From assembly GCA_035354435.1 (NCBI GenBank), contig DAOQAY010000165.1, positions 1-5,762 on the forward strand: a DNA stretch of 5,762 nt. The letters are read 5' to 3'. This DNA is from JAKLDO01 sp035354435. GTDB lineage: Bacteria; UBP6; UBA1177. Made by a program: the position numbers and the translations under genes. Below, one piece after another: positions 1-5,506 of this stretch (positions are counted from its first letter, which is position 1; every line of letters begins with the position of its first letter). The notes under the pieces were generated by a model, which saw nothing but the letters and a program-made list of their open reading frames with translations, made no database searches and was not told where the DNA came from.

Positions 1-1
1 T

Positions 2-1012
2 TCGTCGTATGCATTATACGGAAGCTCAGGAACTTATATGATGGATATTCCCAAAAGGCAGATAATAAAAATTGCCACACCTTATGCTGATATGGCATTC
101 AATGGAAGCATGGTTTTTATGACAAGTTATAATGAGTCTAAGAATTATGACAATCCCGAGCTTCCCGGATATGAAATGCCGGTACAGGAAGTTATATATT
201 ATGATATTGAAAAGAAAAAATACGGATTTGCCTGGTACGGGGAGAAATTCTACGGTGCAAATTATGTCGGATTGAGCGATACTTATGCAATGATAAGTTA
301 TCAGACGAAGCCTGATGATCTTGGTGAAATGAAGGTTGTATATGCAAAGATAGGCGACTGGAAGAACTGGAAAGAGCTGAAAAAATTCACAACAGGGGAA
401 GCCGGGTATGTGATTGCAAGATTTCCTCACATGGTTGGAAGTCAGATGGTTTTCCAGAATTATGAAGTCGCCACGATTTTCTGTGATCTTGAAAAAGGTG
501 ACGACGGCTGTGTCAAAGTTTCACTTGACAATGAATTGACATATTTTCCGAAAATCATCGGTGACAGAAAAATGATCTACAGCGCAGTTGCCACAGACGG
601 GTCGAAGATAAATGAAATAGTTCAGGTTGAATTAAACAAAGACGGAACGATAAAAAGTAGAACGGCGATTGTTCAGGATTCAAGGATTAATTCTGTGAGG
701 GATGTTGATAACGAATTTCTTCTTTATAGTATAAAGATCGGAGAAACAGAAAACGAACACCCTATATCAGCACCATGCTATTATCGTTTCAGTGACAAGA
801 AAATAACCTGTATGGATAGCGAAGAGGATGCAACATTTGCAAAACATTATTCATATCTGTCGGGTGGCGGCAGATATCTGGTTTATCAACATTATTTTGA
901 TATAGTTCTCCGGGACATGGAATGTTACTGTGATCATAATCCCGACAGATGTCCGTACAGCGATTACACTCCGAATACTCAAAATCCGAAAGTACCGGAA
1001 TGGAAGAAGTGA
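2..1012 (+). CDS. Probable secreted beta-propeller-like protein, 5'-truncated by window edge
   Basis: No named family recognised. The reading frame is open from the first complete codon at position 2 to a TGA at 1010-1012, giving 336 visible residues. An ATG at 38 follows a chance AGGAA, but the residues before it (ALYGSSGTY) already look like a propeller strand, so the gene most likely begins outside the window. About seven blade-like motifs recur, each a hydrophobic strand, then a turn, then a second strand often ending in an Asp-containing turn. Examples are EVIYYDIEKKKY, MVFQNYEVATIFCDLEKG, APCYYRFSDKKITCMD and YLVYQHYFDIVLRDMEC. Seven cysteines fall mainly in close groups (161/170, 259/270, 308/310/317, counting from position 2), which suggests disulfides and export. 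The signal peptide would lie upstream and is not seen. The C-terminus is polar and Pro-rich. A TolB/WD40-like or lipoprotein propeller is plausible. The function is unknown and nothing catalytic is visible. It is followed by 171 bp before the next gene, with no convincing terminator. Confidence 0.72.
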   Translation, partial: SSYALYGSSGTYMMDIPKRQIIKIATPYADMAFNGSMVFMTSYNESKNYDNPELPGYEMPVQEVIYYDIEKKKYGFAWYGEKFYGANYVGLSDTYAMISYQTKPDDLGEMKVVYAKIGDWKNWKELKKFTTGEAGYVIARFPHMVGSQMVFQNYEVATIFCDLEKGDDGCVKVSLDNELTYFPKIIGDRKMIYSAVATDGSKINEIVQVELNKDGTIKSRTAIVQDSRINSVRDVDNEFLLYSIKIGETENEHPISAPCYYRFSDKKITCMDSEEDATFAKHYSYLSGGGRYLVYQHYFDIVLRDMECYCDHNPDRCPYSDYTPNTQNPKVPEWKK

Positions 1013-1082
1013 AAAAGCACTTATTAGAAAATCCCGTGGCGGAGAAGACCTTGCCGCCTGCGGACAGTTGGGGAAAGTCTGA

Positions 1083-1169
1083 TTATTGCCCTGACTTTTG
1101 CATGAAATTTGGCATTTATTGCCTTGACTTTTGCACACATTAACACTATTATTGCCTTGATTTTTGCAT
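1083..1169. repeat. Three direct repeats, 21 bp each, exact 33-bp period
   Basis: Copies lie at 1083-1103, 1116-1136 and 1149-1169. They share the core TTATTGCCYTGAYTTTTGCA and differ only at positions 9, 13 and 21 of the unit. The two 12-bp spacers (1104-1115 and 1137-1148) are unrelated to each other. A 33-bp period is close to three helical turns, so the copies would sit on nearly the same DNA face, as expected for cooperative protein binding. The array ends four bases before the Shine-Dalgarno of the ATPase gene at 1184. The spacers are far too short for CRISPR. The most likely role is an operator array for the downstream gene. A remnant of a dispersed small repeat is the alternative. Confidence 0.85.
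1124..1152 (+). promoter_or_regulatory. Predicted sigma70 promoter of the DUF4143 ATPase gene, built from the repeats
   Basis: The -35 box TTGACT (1124-1129) lies inside repeat 2. A 17-bp spacer separates it from the -10 box TATTAT (1147-1152), whose last four bases are the start of repeat 3. Each box differs from consensus at one position. Transcription would start near 1159, inside repeat 3, leaving a leader of about 25 nt. Because of the 33-bp period, repeat 1 offers the same geometry with weaker boxes (CTGACT at 1091-1096, ATTTAT at 1114-1119). A protein bound to the repeats would cover the -35, the -10 and the start site, so repression or autoregulation is the natural reading. This is inferred from sequence only. 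Confidence 0.6.
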
Positions 1170-1173
1170 TTTA

Positions 1174-1177
1174 GAGG
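1174..1177 (+). promoter_or_regulatory. Ribosome binding site of the DUF4143 ATPase gene
   Basis: GAGG lies six bases before the ATG at 1184 and fixes that start. The next bases, GTGGCGGA (1177-1184), repeat exactly at 1036-1043. Confidence 0.6.
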
Positions 1178-1183
1178 TGGCGG

Positions 1184-2497
1184 ATGAAAAGATTTTTTTT
1201 TGACAAATTACTGGAATGGAAAGGAAATCCAGACAGATTATCTCTTTTAGTAAGAGGAGCAAGGCAGGTTGGAAAAACTTACCTGATCAGAGAGCTTGGA
1301 AAAACATTCACAAACTTCCTTGAAATTAACTTTGAAATGGACTCCAGACCGGCAAAATTCTTTGATGATTCGCTTGATCCGGCAATTATTATTGAAAAGT
1401 TGTCGCTTTTATATGGAACTAAGATAATTCCCGGTAAAACTCTGCTTTTCTTTGACGAAATACAGTCATGCCCCAATGCTTTAAGGTCATTGCGGTTCTT
1501 CCACGAGAAAATACCAGAACTCCATGTTATTTCTGCCGGATCACTTCTTGAATTTGCGATTGCCCAGATCCCGTCTTTCGGTGTCGGAAGGATTGAATCC
1601 CTTTTCCTGTTTCCGATGACTTTTTTTGAATTTCTTGATGCTATTGGAGAAGGTCAACTTATTGAATATATTAAGTTATCATCTTTCGAAAAGCCTGTTG
1701 ACGACACAATTCACAAAAAGATACTTGAACTGTTCAGAAAATATCAAATCATTGGAGGACTGCCGGCATCTGTAAAAAATTATTCCGAGAAAAAAGATAT
1801 TCTCGGATGTCAGAAAGTTCTTGATAATCTCATTACGACACTGAAAGATGATTTTGCGAAATATAAAGATGTTGTTCCCCTTGAAAAACTGGACGAGGTT
1901 TTTAAATCAGTTGCATTGCAGAACGGGAGCAAATTTATTTACAGCAGAATTTCTGATGAACGCTCTTCAAATTACAAAACCGCATTGAACATGCTTGTCA
2001 GTGCCGGACTTGTTTATAAAATTTATCACACTTCGGCAAGAGGAATTCCGCTTGGTGCGGCTATTGACGACGCAAAATTTAAAGCAATGATGTTTGACAC
2101 CGGCATGCTGCAAAGAGTATCGGGACTGGATCTTTCTGAATTTATTATGGAAAATGATTTTGTAAATAAAGGCGGACTTGCCGAACTGTCAGTTGCACTT
2201 GCTCTTGCCGCTACAGGCAGACCGCATAGAAGACCTGAACTTTTCTACTGGCATAGAGAAAAGCGGGGAAGTTCCGCCGAAGTTGATTTTGTCATATCAG
2301 TTGGTGAGAAAATAATTCCTGTCGAAGTGAAATCTGGAACAAAAGGGACAATGCAAAGCATGTTTTTGTTCATCGAAGAACGCAAATCTGATCTTGGAAT
2401 AAGAATTTCAGCGGAAAACTTCAGCAGATACGGAAACATCGCCGTCATCCCGATTTATGCCGTGGAAAATCTGGAAGAAATAATCAGAAAGCTTTGA
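1184..2497 (+). CDS. AAA+ ATPase with C-terminal DUF4143 / PD-(D/E)xK-like domain (COG1373 type)
   Basis: The protein has 437 residues, a normal full length for this family. The N-terminal AAA+ domain has Walker A GARQVGKT (25-32, Lys31) and Walker B LLFFDE (87-92). A sensor-1-like strand VISAGS (115-120) follows, then the family block GRIESLFLFPMTFFEFL (135-151). GGLPASV (191-197) is typical of COG1373 proteins and precedes a winged-helix-like stretch at about 235-285. The C-terminal DUF4143 region carries the residues of a restriction-endonuclease fold: Glu334, E-x-D in AEVDFV (Glu366, Asp368) and EVK (Glu381, Lys383), with YWHRE just before. All these positions are intact, so the protein looks active rather than decayed. 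From family knowledge, such ATPases are widespread in bacteria and archaea, often in accessory regions, and mostly uncharacterised. Whether this one cuts DNA is not known. It has its own predicted promoter inside a repeat array and runs convergent with the DUF234 ATPase, 31 bp away. Confidence 0.93.
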   Translation: MKRFFFDKLLEWKGNPDRLSLLVRGARQVGKTYLIRELGKTFTNFLEINFEMDSRPAKFFDDSLDPAIIIEKLSLLYGTKIIPGKTLLFFDEIQSCPNALRSLRFFHEKIPELHVISAGSLLEFAIAQIPSFGVGRIESLFLFPMTFFEFLDAIGEGQLIEYIKLSSFEKPVDDTIHKKILELFRKYQIIGGLPASVKNYSEKKDILGCQKVLDNLITTLKDDFAKYKDVVPLEKLDEVFKSVALQNGSKFIYSRISDERSSNYKTALNMLVSAGLVYKIYHTSARGIPLGAAIDDAKFKAMMFDTGMLQRVSGLDLSEFIMENDFVNKGGLAELSVALALAATGRPHRRPELFYWHREKRGSSAEVDFVISVGEKIIPVEVKSGTKGTMQSMFLFIEERKSDLGIRISAENFSRYGNIAVIPIYAVENLEEIIRKL

Positions 2498-2499
2498 AA

Positions 2500-2519
2500 A
2501 AACAATTTATGAATTGTTT
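2500..2519. terminator. Weak AT-rich hairpin between the convergent ATPase genes
   Basis: A perfect 8-bp stem, AAACAATT (2500-2507) with AATTGTTT (2512-2519), closes a 4-base loop. Read on the minus strand it runs into a tract of six T (2502-2497), so it could end transcripts of the DUF234 ATPase gene. On the plus strand the bases after the stem (CCGGGTATTTT) are a poorer tail. It fills the gap between the two stop codons. The stem has only one G-C pair per arm, so termination is likely inefficient. Confidence 0.4.
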
Positions 2520-2528
2520 CCGGGTATT

Positions 2529-3944
2529 TTATCCTATTATCATTTCAATTGTAAGGTAATGATCGAAGTATTCGCTTTCTTTCAAGGATTTGTCAGGTCC
2601 ATGCAGTGAAATAAGTGCTTTTTCAACTGAATATCCTTTGGGCGGTTTGAGTAATTCAATTTTTCTTGAGACTTCTTTTATTACGGATGCAGAAACAAGG
2701 TCATTGTTATATTTGATTTCACAGACAACGATAACATTATCAACTCTTTTGTATAACAGGTCAATTTGAAACCCGGAGTCATTTCTTTGAAAGTAGGGCG
2801 ATGCATAAATAGTTTCATTTGCAAACCCCATCTTTTCAGCCAGATACCACGAATGTTTCAAGCAGAATCTTTCGAAAGCAAAGCCAAGCCATATATCAAG
2901 ACTGTCTGCTGAGATTTTTTCAAAAAGACTGGTTGTGTTTTTCTGGTTCTGGATAGCCGTCATGTTTGGTTCCATATACTTGAAATAAAACCGCAAAAAC
3001 TCATCTGAAAGGCGATATTTTCTGAATTTGGTGTTCCATCCCTGTTCAAAAGGGACAAACGATTCAACAAGTTCAGCTTTTTCAAGCTGCGACAGGACTT
3101 TTTTAAGACTGCCGCCACTCTTTTTAGCAATTTTCTCAGCTATTTCTTTAAATGAGAAAACGCCGTTTTTTAATAAATTAACAACATCAAGATATGTTTC
3201 AGCTTTAGCATATTGTTTATAAAATATCTTATCGACCTCATTAAGCATCAGACTGTTCGGGGAAAAGCAAAGCCGGTTAATGTTTTTATAAAATGAAGCG
3301 GAAATATCAATTTCTTCAAAATATTTTGGAACTCCGCCGAAAATCAGCTGATAATTTAAAATTTCAGTTTTGTCCCTTTTTCCTTTAAAAAACGAAGCTA
3401 TTTCATCAGGATTCAGTCCTTTTATCAGCATTTCTTCAGTGACTCTTCCGTATAGAGCGGTAGAATTTATAACTTTATCAACCATAAATGAAGCAATTGA
3501 ACCACATAAAATCAACATAACATTCTGATCTTTCCAGTGGTTATCCCAGAAGTATTTTATGATGCTGATCAATTGTTTTCTACCTGAAGCCATCCATTGG
3601 ATTTCATCAAAAAAAACAACCATTTTCTCTTTCTTATTTTCCCGTGACACCATTTTTTCTGTAAAATATTTGAAAACTTTTTCCCATCCTGAAAATTTGA
3701 TATCTTCAAGCAGCGAATCTTTAGTAAATTCAGCCATTTTGTCTTTGAAATATTCCATCTGTTTAGCAGAACTGTTTCCTTCAATACCCTCAAAAAGAAA
3801 GTACGATGATTTGTCTTTTAAAAATTGTCTGATCAGTGTGCTTTTCCCGACTCGTCTTCTTCCATATATCACAACAAGTTCACTTTTTTTCGATTTGAAA
3901 TTGTTATCTAATTTTTTGAGTTCGTTTAACCTGCCGAAAAACAT
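2529..3944 (-). CDS. AAA+ ATPase of the ATPase_2 / DUF234 family (COG1672 type)
   Basis: The protein has 471 residues from the chosen start, the ATG at 3944. An in-frame ATG at 3959 would add five residues, but the strong Shine-Dalgarno GGAGGG overlaps that upstream ATG and is correctly spaced for 3944. The resulting N-terminus MFFGRLNEL matches the family's usual MFxGRxxEL opening. The AAA+ domain shows Walker A GRRRVGKST (28-36, Lys34), Walker B VVFFDE (109-114) and a sensor-1 strand LILCGS (144-149). GGVPKYF (203-209) is the family's GGxPxY block. A winged helix-turn-helix follows at about 250-300. Then comes the DUF234 segment, beginning YRLSDEFLRFYFKYMEPN (310-327). The C-terminus has a PD-(D/E)xK pattern: Glu358, Asp395 in FQIDLL, and EIK (Glu409, Lys411). 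All motifs are intact. The biological role of these ATPases is largely unknown. The helix-turn-helix would be consistent with DNA binding, possibly at its own promoter repeats. Confidence 0.93.
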   Translation of the reverse strand: MFFGRLNELKKLDNNFKSKKSELVVIYGRRRVGKSTLIRQFLKDKSSYFLFEGIEGNSSAKQMEYFKDKMAEFTKDSLLEDIKFSGWEKVFKYFTEKMVSRENKKEKMVVFFDEIQWMASGRKQLISIIKYFWDNHWKDQNVMLILCGSIASFMVDKVINSTALYGRVTEEMLIKGLNPDEIASFFKGKRDKTEILNYQLIFGGVPKYFEEIDISASFYKNINRLCFSPNSLMLNEVDKIFYKQYAKAETYLDVVNLLKNGVFSFKEIAEKIAKKSGGSLKKVLSQLEKAELVESFVPFEQGWNTKFRKYRLSDEFLRFYFKYMEPNMTAIQNQKNTTSLFEKISADSLDIWLGFAFERFCLKHSWYLAEKMGFANETIYASPYFQRNDSGFQIDLLYKRVDNVIVVCEIKYNNDLVSASVIKEVSRKIELLKPPKGYSVEKALISLHGPDKSLKESEYFDHYLTIEMIIG

Positions 3945-3951
3945 GGTATTT

Positions 3952-3957
3952 CCCTCC
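3952..3957 (-). promoter_or_regulatory. Ribosome binding site that decides the DUF234 ATPase start
   Basis: GGAGGG on the minus strand lies seven bases upstream of the ATG at 3944. It overlaps the alternative ATG at 3959, which has no comparable site in front of it (GGCGGATTTTATTT). This favours the shorter protein. Confidence 0.75.
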
Positions 3958-3965
3958 ATAAATAA

Positions 3966-4004
3966 AATCCGCCTTCAAAACCATATTAGAATACAGGGCG
4001 GATT
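3966..4004. repeat. Inverted-repeat unit, copy 1 (perfect 8-bp arms)
   Basis: AATCCGCC (3966-3973) and GGCGGATT (3997-4004) form perfect 8-bp arms around 23 bases. Centre-to-centre distance of the arms is 31 bp, close to three helical turns. On the minus strand the arms flank the predicted -10 of the DUF234 ATPase gene. In RNA it could fold as a hairpin followed by TTTTATTT, so it might also help terminate read-through from the DUF1015 gene. It matches copy 2 (4024-4062) at 31 of 39 positions. Confidence 0.75.
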
Positions 4005-4011
4005 ATGTCAA
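3983..4011 (-). promoter_or_regulatory. Predicted sigma70 promoter of the DUF234 ATPase gene
   Basis: On the minus strand a perfect -35 TTGACA (4011-4006) is followed by a 17-bp spacer and the -10 TAATAT (3988-3983). The -10 matches consensus at four of six positions. The start site would be near 3976, giving a leader of about 30 nt that includes the arm at 3966-3973. One arm of inverted-repeat copy 1 (3997-4004) sits in the spacer and the other just after the start site. A protein bound there would block RNA polymerase. Confidence 0.55.
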
Positions 4012-4023
4012 TAAAAATCAAAT

Positions 4024-4062
4024 AATCAGCCTTCAAAACTATTTATGAATTGACGGCGGATT
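4024..4062. repeat. Inverted-repeat unit, copy 2 (one arm mismatch)
   Basis: AATCAGCC (4024-4031) and GGCGGATT (4055-4062) are 8-bp arms with one mismatch around a 23-base interior, the same geometry as copy 1. The copy begins 58 bp from copy 1. The interior is also related, starting TTCAAAAC in both. Copy 2 lacks a -35 box where copy 1 has TTGACA, so it looks like an auxiliary site rather than a second promoter. It lies 45 bp downstream of the DUF1015 stop codon, so it may double as a terminator hairpin. Confidence 0.7.
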
Positions 4063-4106
4063 TTTGATGTGAGATGGATTCTTAATTAAATTGACGGGTT
4101 GTGAAA

Positions 4107-5348
4107 TCAGTCAAGAAGATGAACAAACAATCCGCTTCTGAGTTTAGGTTCAAACCATGTTGATTTGGGCGGCATGATCTTGCCTGAATCAGCGACATTC
4201 ATAAGCTGTTCAAGTGTTGTCGGGTACATTGCGAAAGCGACTTTGCACTCACCGCTGTCGACTCTTTTTTCAAGTTCTTTGAGCCCTCTGATTCCGCCGA
4301 CGAAATCTATTTTCTTGTCAGTTCTGGGGTCTTTGATACCAAACAACGGATCAAGGACATTGTTCTGAAGTATTGCGACATCAAGGCTTTCAATAGGATC
4401 TTTTTCGTTGAACGAGCCTTTCTTCGCACGGATCTGATACCACTTGCCGTCAATATACATGCCGAACTCGGTCTGGTGTTTCGGTGAGCCGTACCCTTCA
4501 GCGATGAAATCGAACTTTTCTTCCATTTTTTTGAAAAACGACTCTTTTGTCATGCCGTTAAGTCCGAAAAGGACTCTGTTATAATCAAGAATTTTGAGCT
4601 GGTCATGCGGGAAAATTACAGCAAGAAAGTAATTGTACTCTTTTTCCGCTGATGGATTCTTGTCATGTTTGAGTTTTTCAGCTTTTGCTCTTGCGGCACT
4701 TGCCGATCTGTGGTGTCCGTCAGCGACATAAAGATATTTCACAGATCCGAAAAGCCCTTCGATTTTAGCAACAAGTGCTTTATCACGGATAACCCAGAGA
4801 GTGTGGCTGATTCCGTCAACAGTCGTGAAATCATATTCCGGTGCATTGTTCTTTTTGTATGAATCCATAATAATATCAAGTTCTTTTTGAGCGCGGTAAG
4901 TAAGAAAAACCGGTTCGGCGTTCGCATTTTGAGTGATAACGGTCTTCGTTCTGTCATCTTCTTTATCTTTTCTTGTAAGCTCGTGCTTTTTGATAATGTC
5001 GTTGTTGTATTCATCAGCGGAAACACAGCCTACAAAACCGGTCTGCTCATGATTGCCCATTTTCTGTTTGTAGAGATAAATAGTAGGCTCTTTTTCTGCG
5101 ACAAGCCATCCTTTCTTTATAAATCCGTTAAGAGCGTTTTTCCCCTGCTGATACACCAGTTCATCATGAATATCGACAGATTCAGGCAGATCGATCTCAG
5201 CTCTGGTTATGTGAAAAAAAGAATACTGATTCCCTTCAGCGATCGCCTTTGCTTCCTTGGTGTTGATAACATCATAAGGAAGTTCAGCTATTTTTGTTAC
5301 GATTTCTTTCGGCGGTCTTAAAGCTTTAAAAGGTCTTACAGCAACCAT
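4107..5348 (-). CDS. DUF1015 family protein (COG4198), function unknown
   Basis: The protein has 413 residues, the normal length for the family, and looks complete. The opening VAVRPFKALRP with PYDVI (24-28) is the hallmark N-terminus. Other conserved blocks are KKHELTRKDKEDDR (120-133), the signature ADGHHRSASA (209-218), LDPLFGIKDPR (332-342) with DFVGG (348-352), and MPPKSTWFEPKLRSGL (392-407). No signal peptide or membrane segment is present, so it should be cytosolic. From family knowledge, DUF1015 genes often sit beside serA and serC of serine biosynthesis in other bacteria. No such neighbour lies within this window. The DGHHR motif resembles the ligand-binding motif of ParB/Srx-fold proteins such as the archaeal free-serine kinase SerK. 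That likeness is a hypothesis only. ATG at 5348 is chosen because AGGAGG lies five bases upstream. The gene has its own predicted promoter and is divergent from the gene at 5507. Confidence 0.95.
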   Translation of the reverse strand: MVAVRPFKALRPPKEIVTKIAELPYDVINTKEAKAIAEGNQYSFFHITRAEIDLPESVDIHDELVYQQGKNALNGFIKKGWLVAEKEPTIYLYKQKMGNHEQTGFVGCVSADEYNNDIIKKHELTRKDKEDDRTKTVITQNANAEPVFLTYRAQKELDIIMDSYKKNNAPEYDFTTVDGISHTLWVIRDKALVAKIEGLFGSVKYLYVADGHHRSASAARAKAEKLKHDKNPSAEKEYNYFLAVIFPHDQLKILDYNRVLFGLNGMTKESFFKKMEEKFDFIAEGYGSPKHQTEFGMYIDGKWYQIRAKKGSFNEKDPIESLDVAILQNNVLDPLFGIKDPRTDKKIDFVGGIRGLKELEKRVDSGECKVAFAMYPTTLEQLMNVADSGKIMPPKSTWFEPKLRSGLFVHLLD

Positions 5349-5353
5349 AATTT

Positions 5354-5359
5354 CCTCCT
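5354..5359 (-). promoter_or_regulatory. Strong ribosome binding site of the DUF1015 gene
   Basis: A full-consensus AGGAGG on the minus strand lies five bases before the ATG at 5348. It suggests efficient translation. Confidence 0.8.
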
Positions 5360-5389
5360 GAAAAAGTTAAAAGTTCAAACACACACAGA

Positions 5390-5418
5390 CTTTTAATATT
5401 TGCAAATAGGTTTGTCAA
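5390..5418 (-). promoter_or_regulatory. Predicted sigma70 promoter of the DUF1015 gene
   Basis: On the minus strand a perfect -35 TTGACA (5418-5413) is followed, at 17 bp, by TAAAAG (5395-5390). A 16-bp spacing gives TTAAAA instead. The -10 is weak (four of six), so an activator or a specific regulator may matter. The start site would be near 5383, leaving a leader of about 34 nt that contains a tandem AAAAGTT pair (5362-5375) just before the Shine-Dalgarno. An inverted repeat TTAAAAG/CTTTTAA (5367-5373 and 5390-5396) also overlaps the -10. Confidence 0.5.
5397..5408. promoter_or_regulatory. Perfect 12-bp palindrome, candidate operator in the promoter spacer
   Basis: TATTTGCAAATA is a perfect palindrome. 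It lies wholly between the predicted -35 (5413-5418) and -10 (5390-5395) of the DUF1015 gene, a classic position for a dimeric repressor. No cognate regulator is visible in the window. AT-rich palindromes also arise by chance, so this rests on position as much as on sequence. Confidence 0.4.
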
Positions 5419-5468
5419 GGATAAGGGGGAATTTAAGAAGCCGGAATATTTTATTTTGAGATAATATC

Positions 5469-5477
5469 TGTTAGAAT
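5469..5477 (+). promoter_or_regulatory. Possible extended -10 promoter of the exported-protein gene
   Basis: TGT followed by TAGAAT (5472-5477) is a TGn-extended -10 with one mismatch to TATAAT. No good -35 lies 16-18 bp upstream, only T-rich sequence, which extended -10 promoters tolerate. The start site would be near 5484. A short palindrome, AGATA-A-TATCT (5459-5469), abuts it. This would make 5349-5506 a divergent promoter region with the DUF1015 gene. Confidence 0.4.
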
Positions 5478-5506
5478 TGCCTGCTTAAACTGGAAATGGA
5501 GATGTC

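Noticed and set aside
1007..1022. Small hairpin AAGTG/CACTT over the stop codon of the propeller gene
   Set aside because: It has only five pairs and is followed by ATTAG, not a T-tract, so it is not a credible terminator.
1036..1058. Hairpin GGCGG (1038-1042) / CCGCC (1054-1058) as terminator of the propeller gene, or CCGCC pairing with GGCGG at 1179-1183 as a riboregulator
   Set aside because: The hairpin has an 11-base loop and no T-tract. The long-range pairing would only matter in read-through transcripts, because the predicted start near 1159 leaves CCGCC out.
949..1143. Plus-strand 64-codon ORF running through the repeats (YCPDFC, YCLDFC)
   Set aside because: It overlaps the end of the propeller gene in another frame, has no ribosome binding site, and its apparent peptide repeat simply follows the DNA repeat, whose period is a multiple of three.
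1083..1169. CRISPR-like array
   Set aside because: Spacers are only 12 bp and there are no cas genes. The repeat sits on a promoter.
1083..1169. Each 21-bp repeat, read on the minus strand, is a start-to-stop mini-ORF of the form RTG CAA AAR TCA RGG CAA TAA
   Set aside because: No ribosome binding site precedes any copy and the peptides are six residues. It is most likely a by-product of the repeat sequence.
3945..3959. Upstream ATG at 3959 as start of the DUF234 ATPase
   Set aside because: It overlaps the GGAGGG that serves the ATG at 3944, has no site of its own, and adds residues that do not fit the family N-terminus.
3559..4014. Long plus-strand ORF opposite the DUF234 ATPase gene
   Set aside because: It is antisense to a clearly conserved gene. 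Its Ser/Phe/Leu-rich composition is the reverse complement of Lys/Glu codons, and it has no ribosome binding site.
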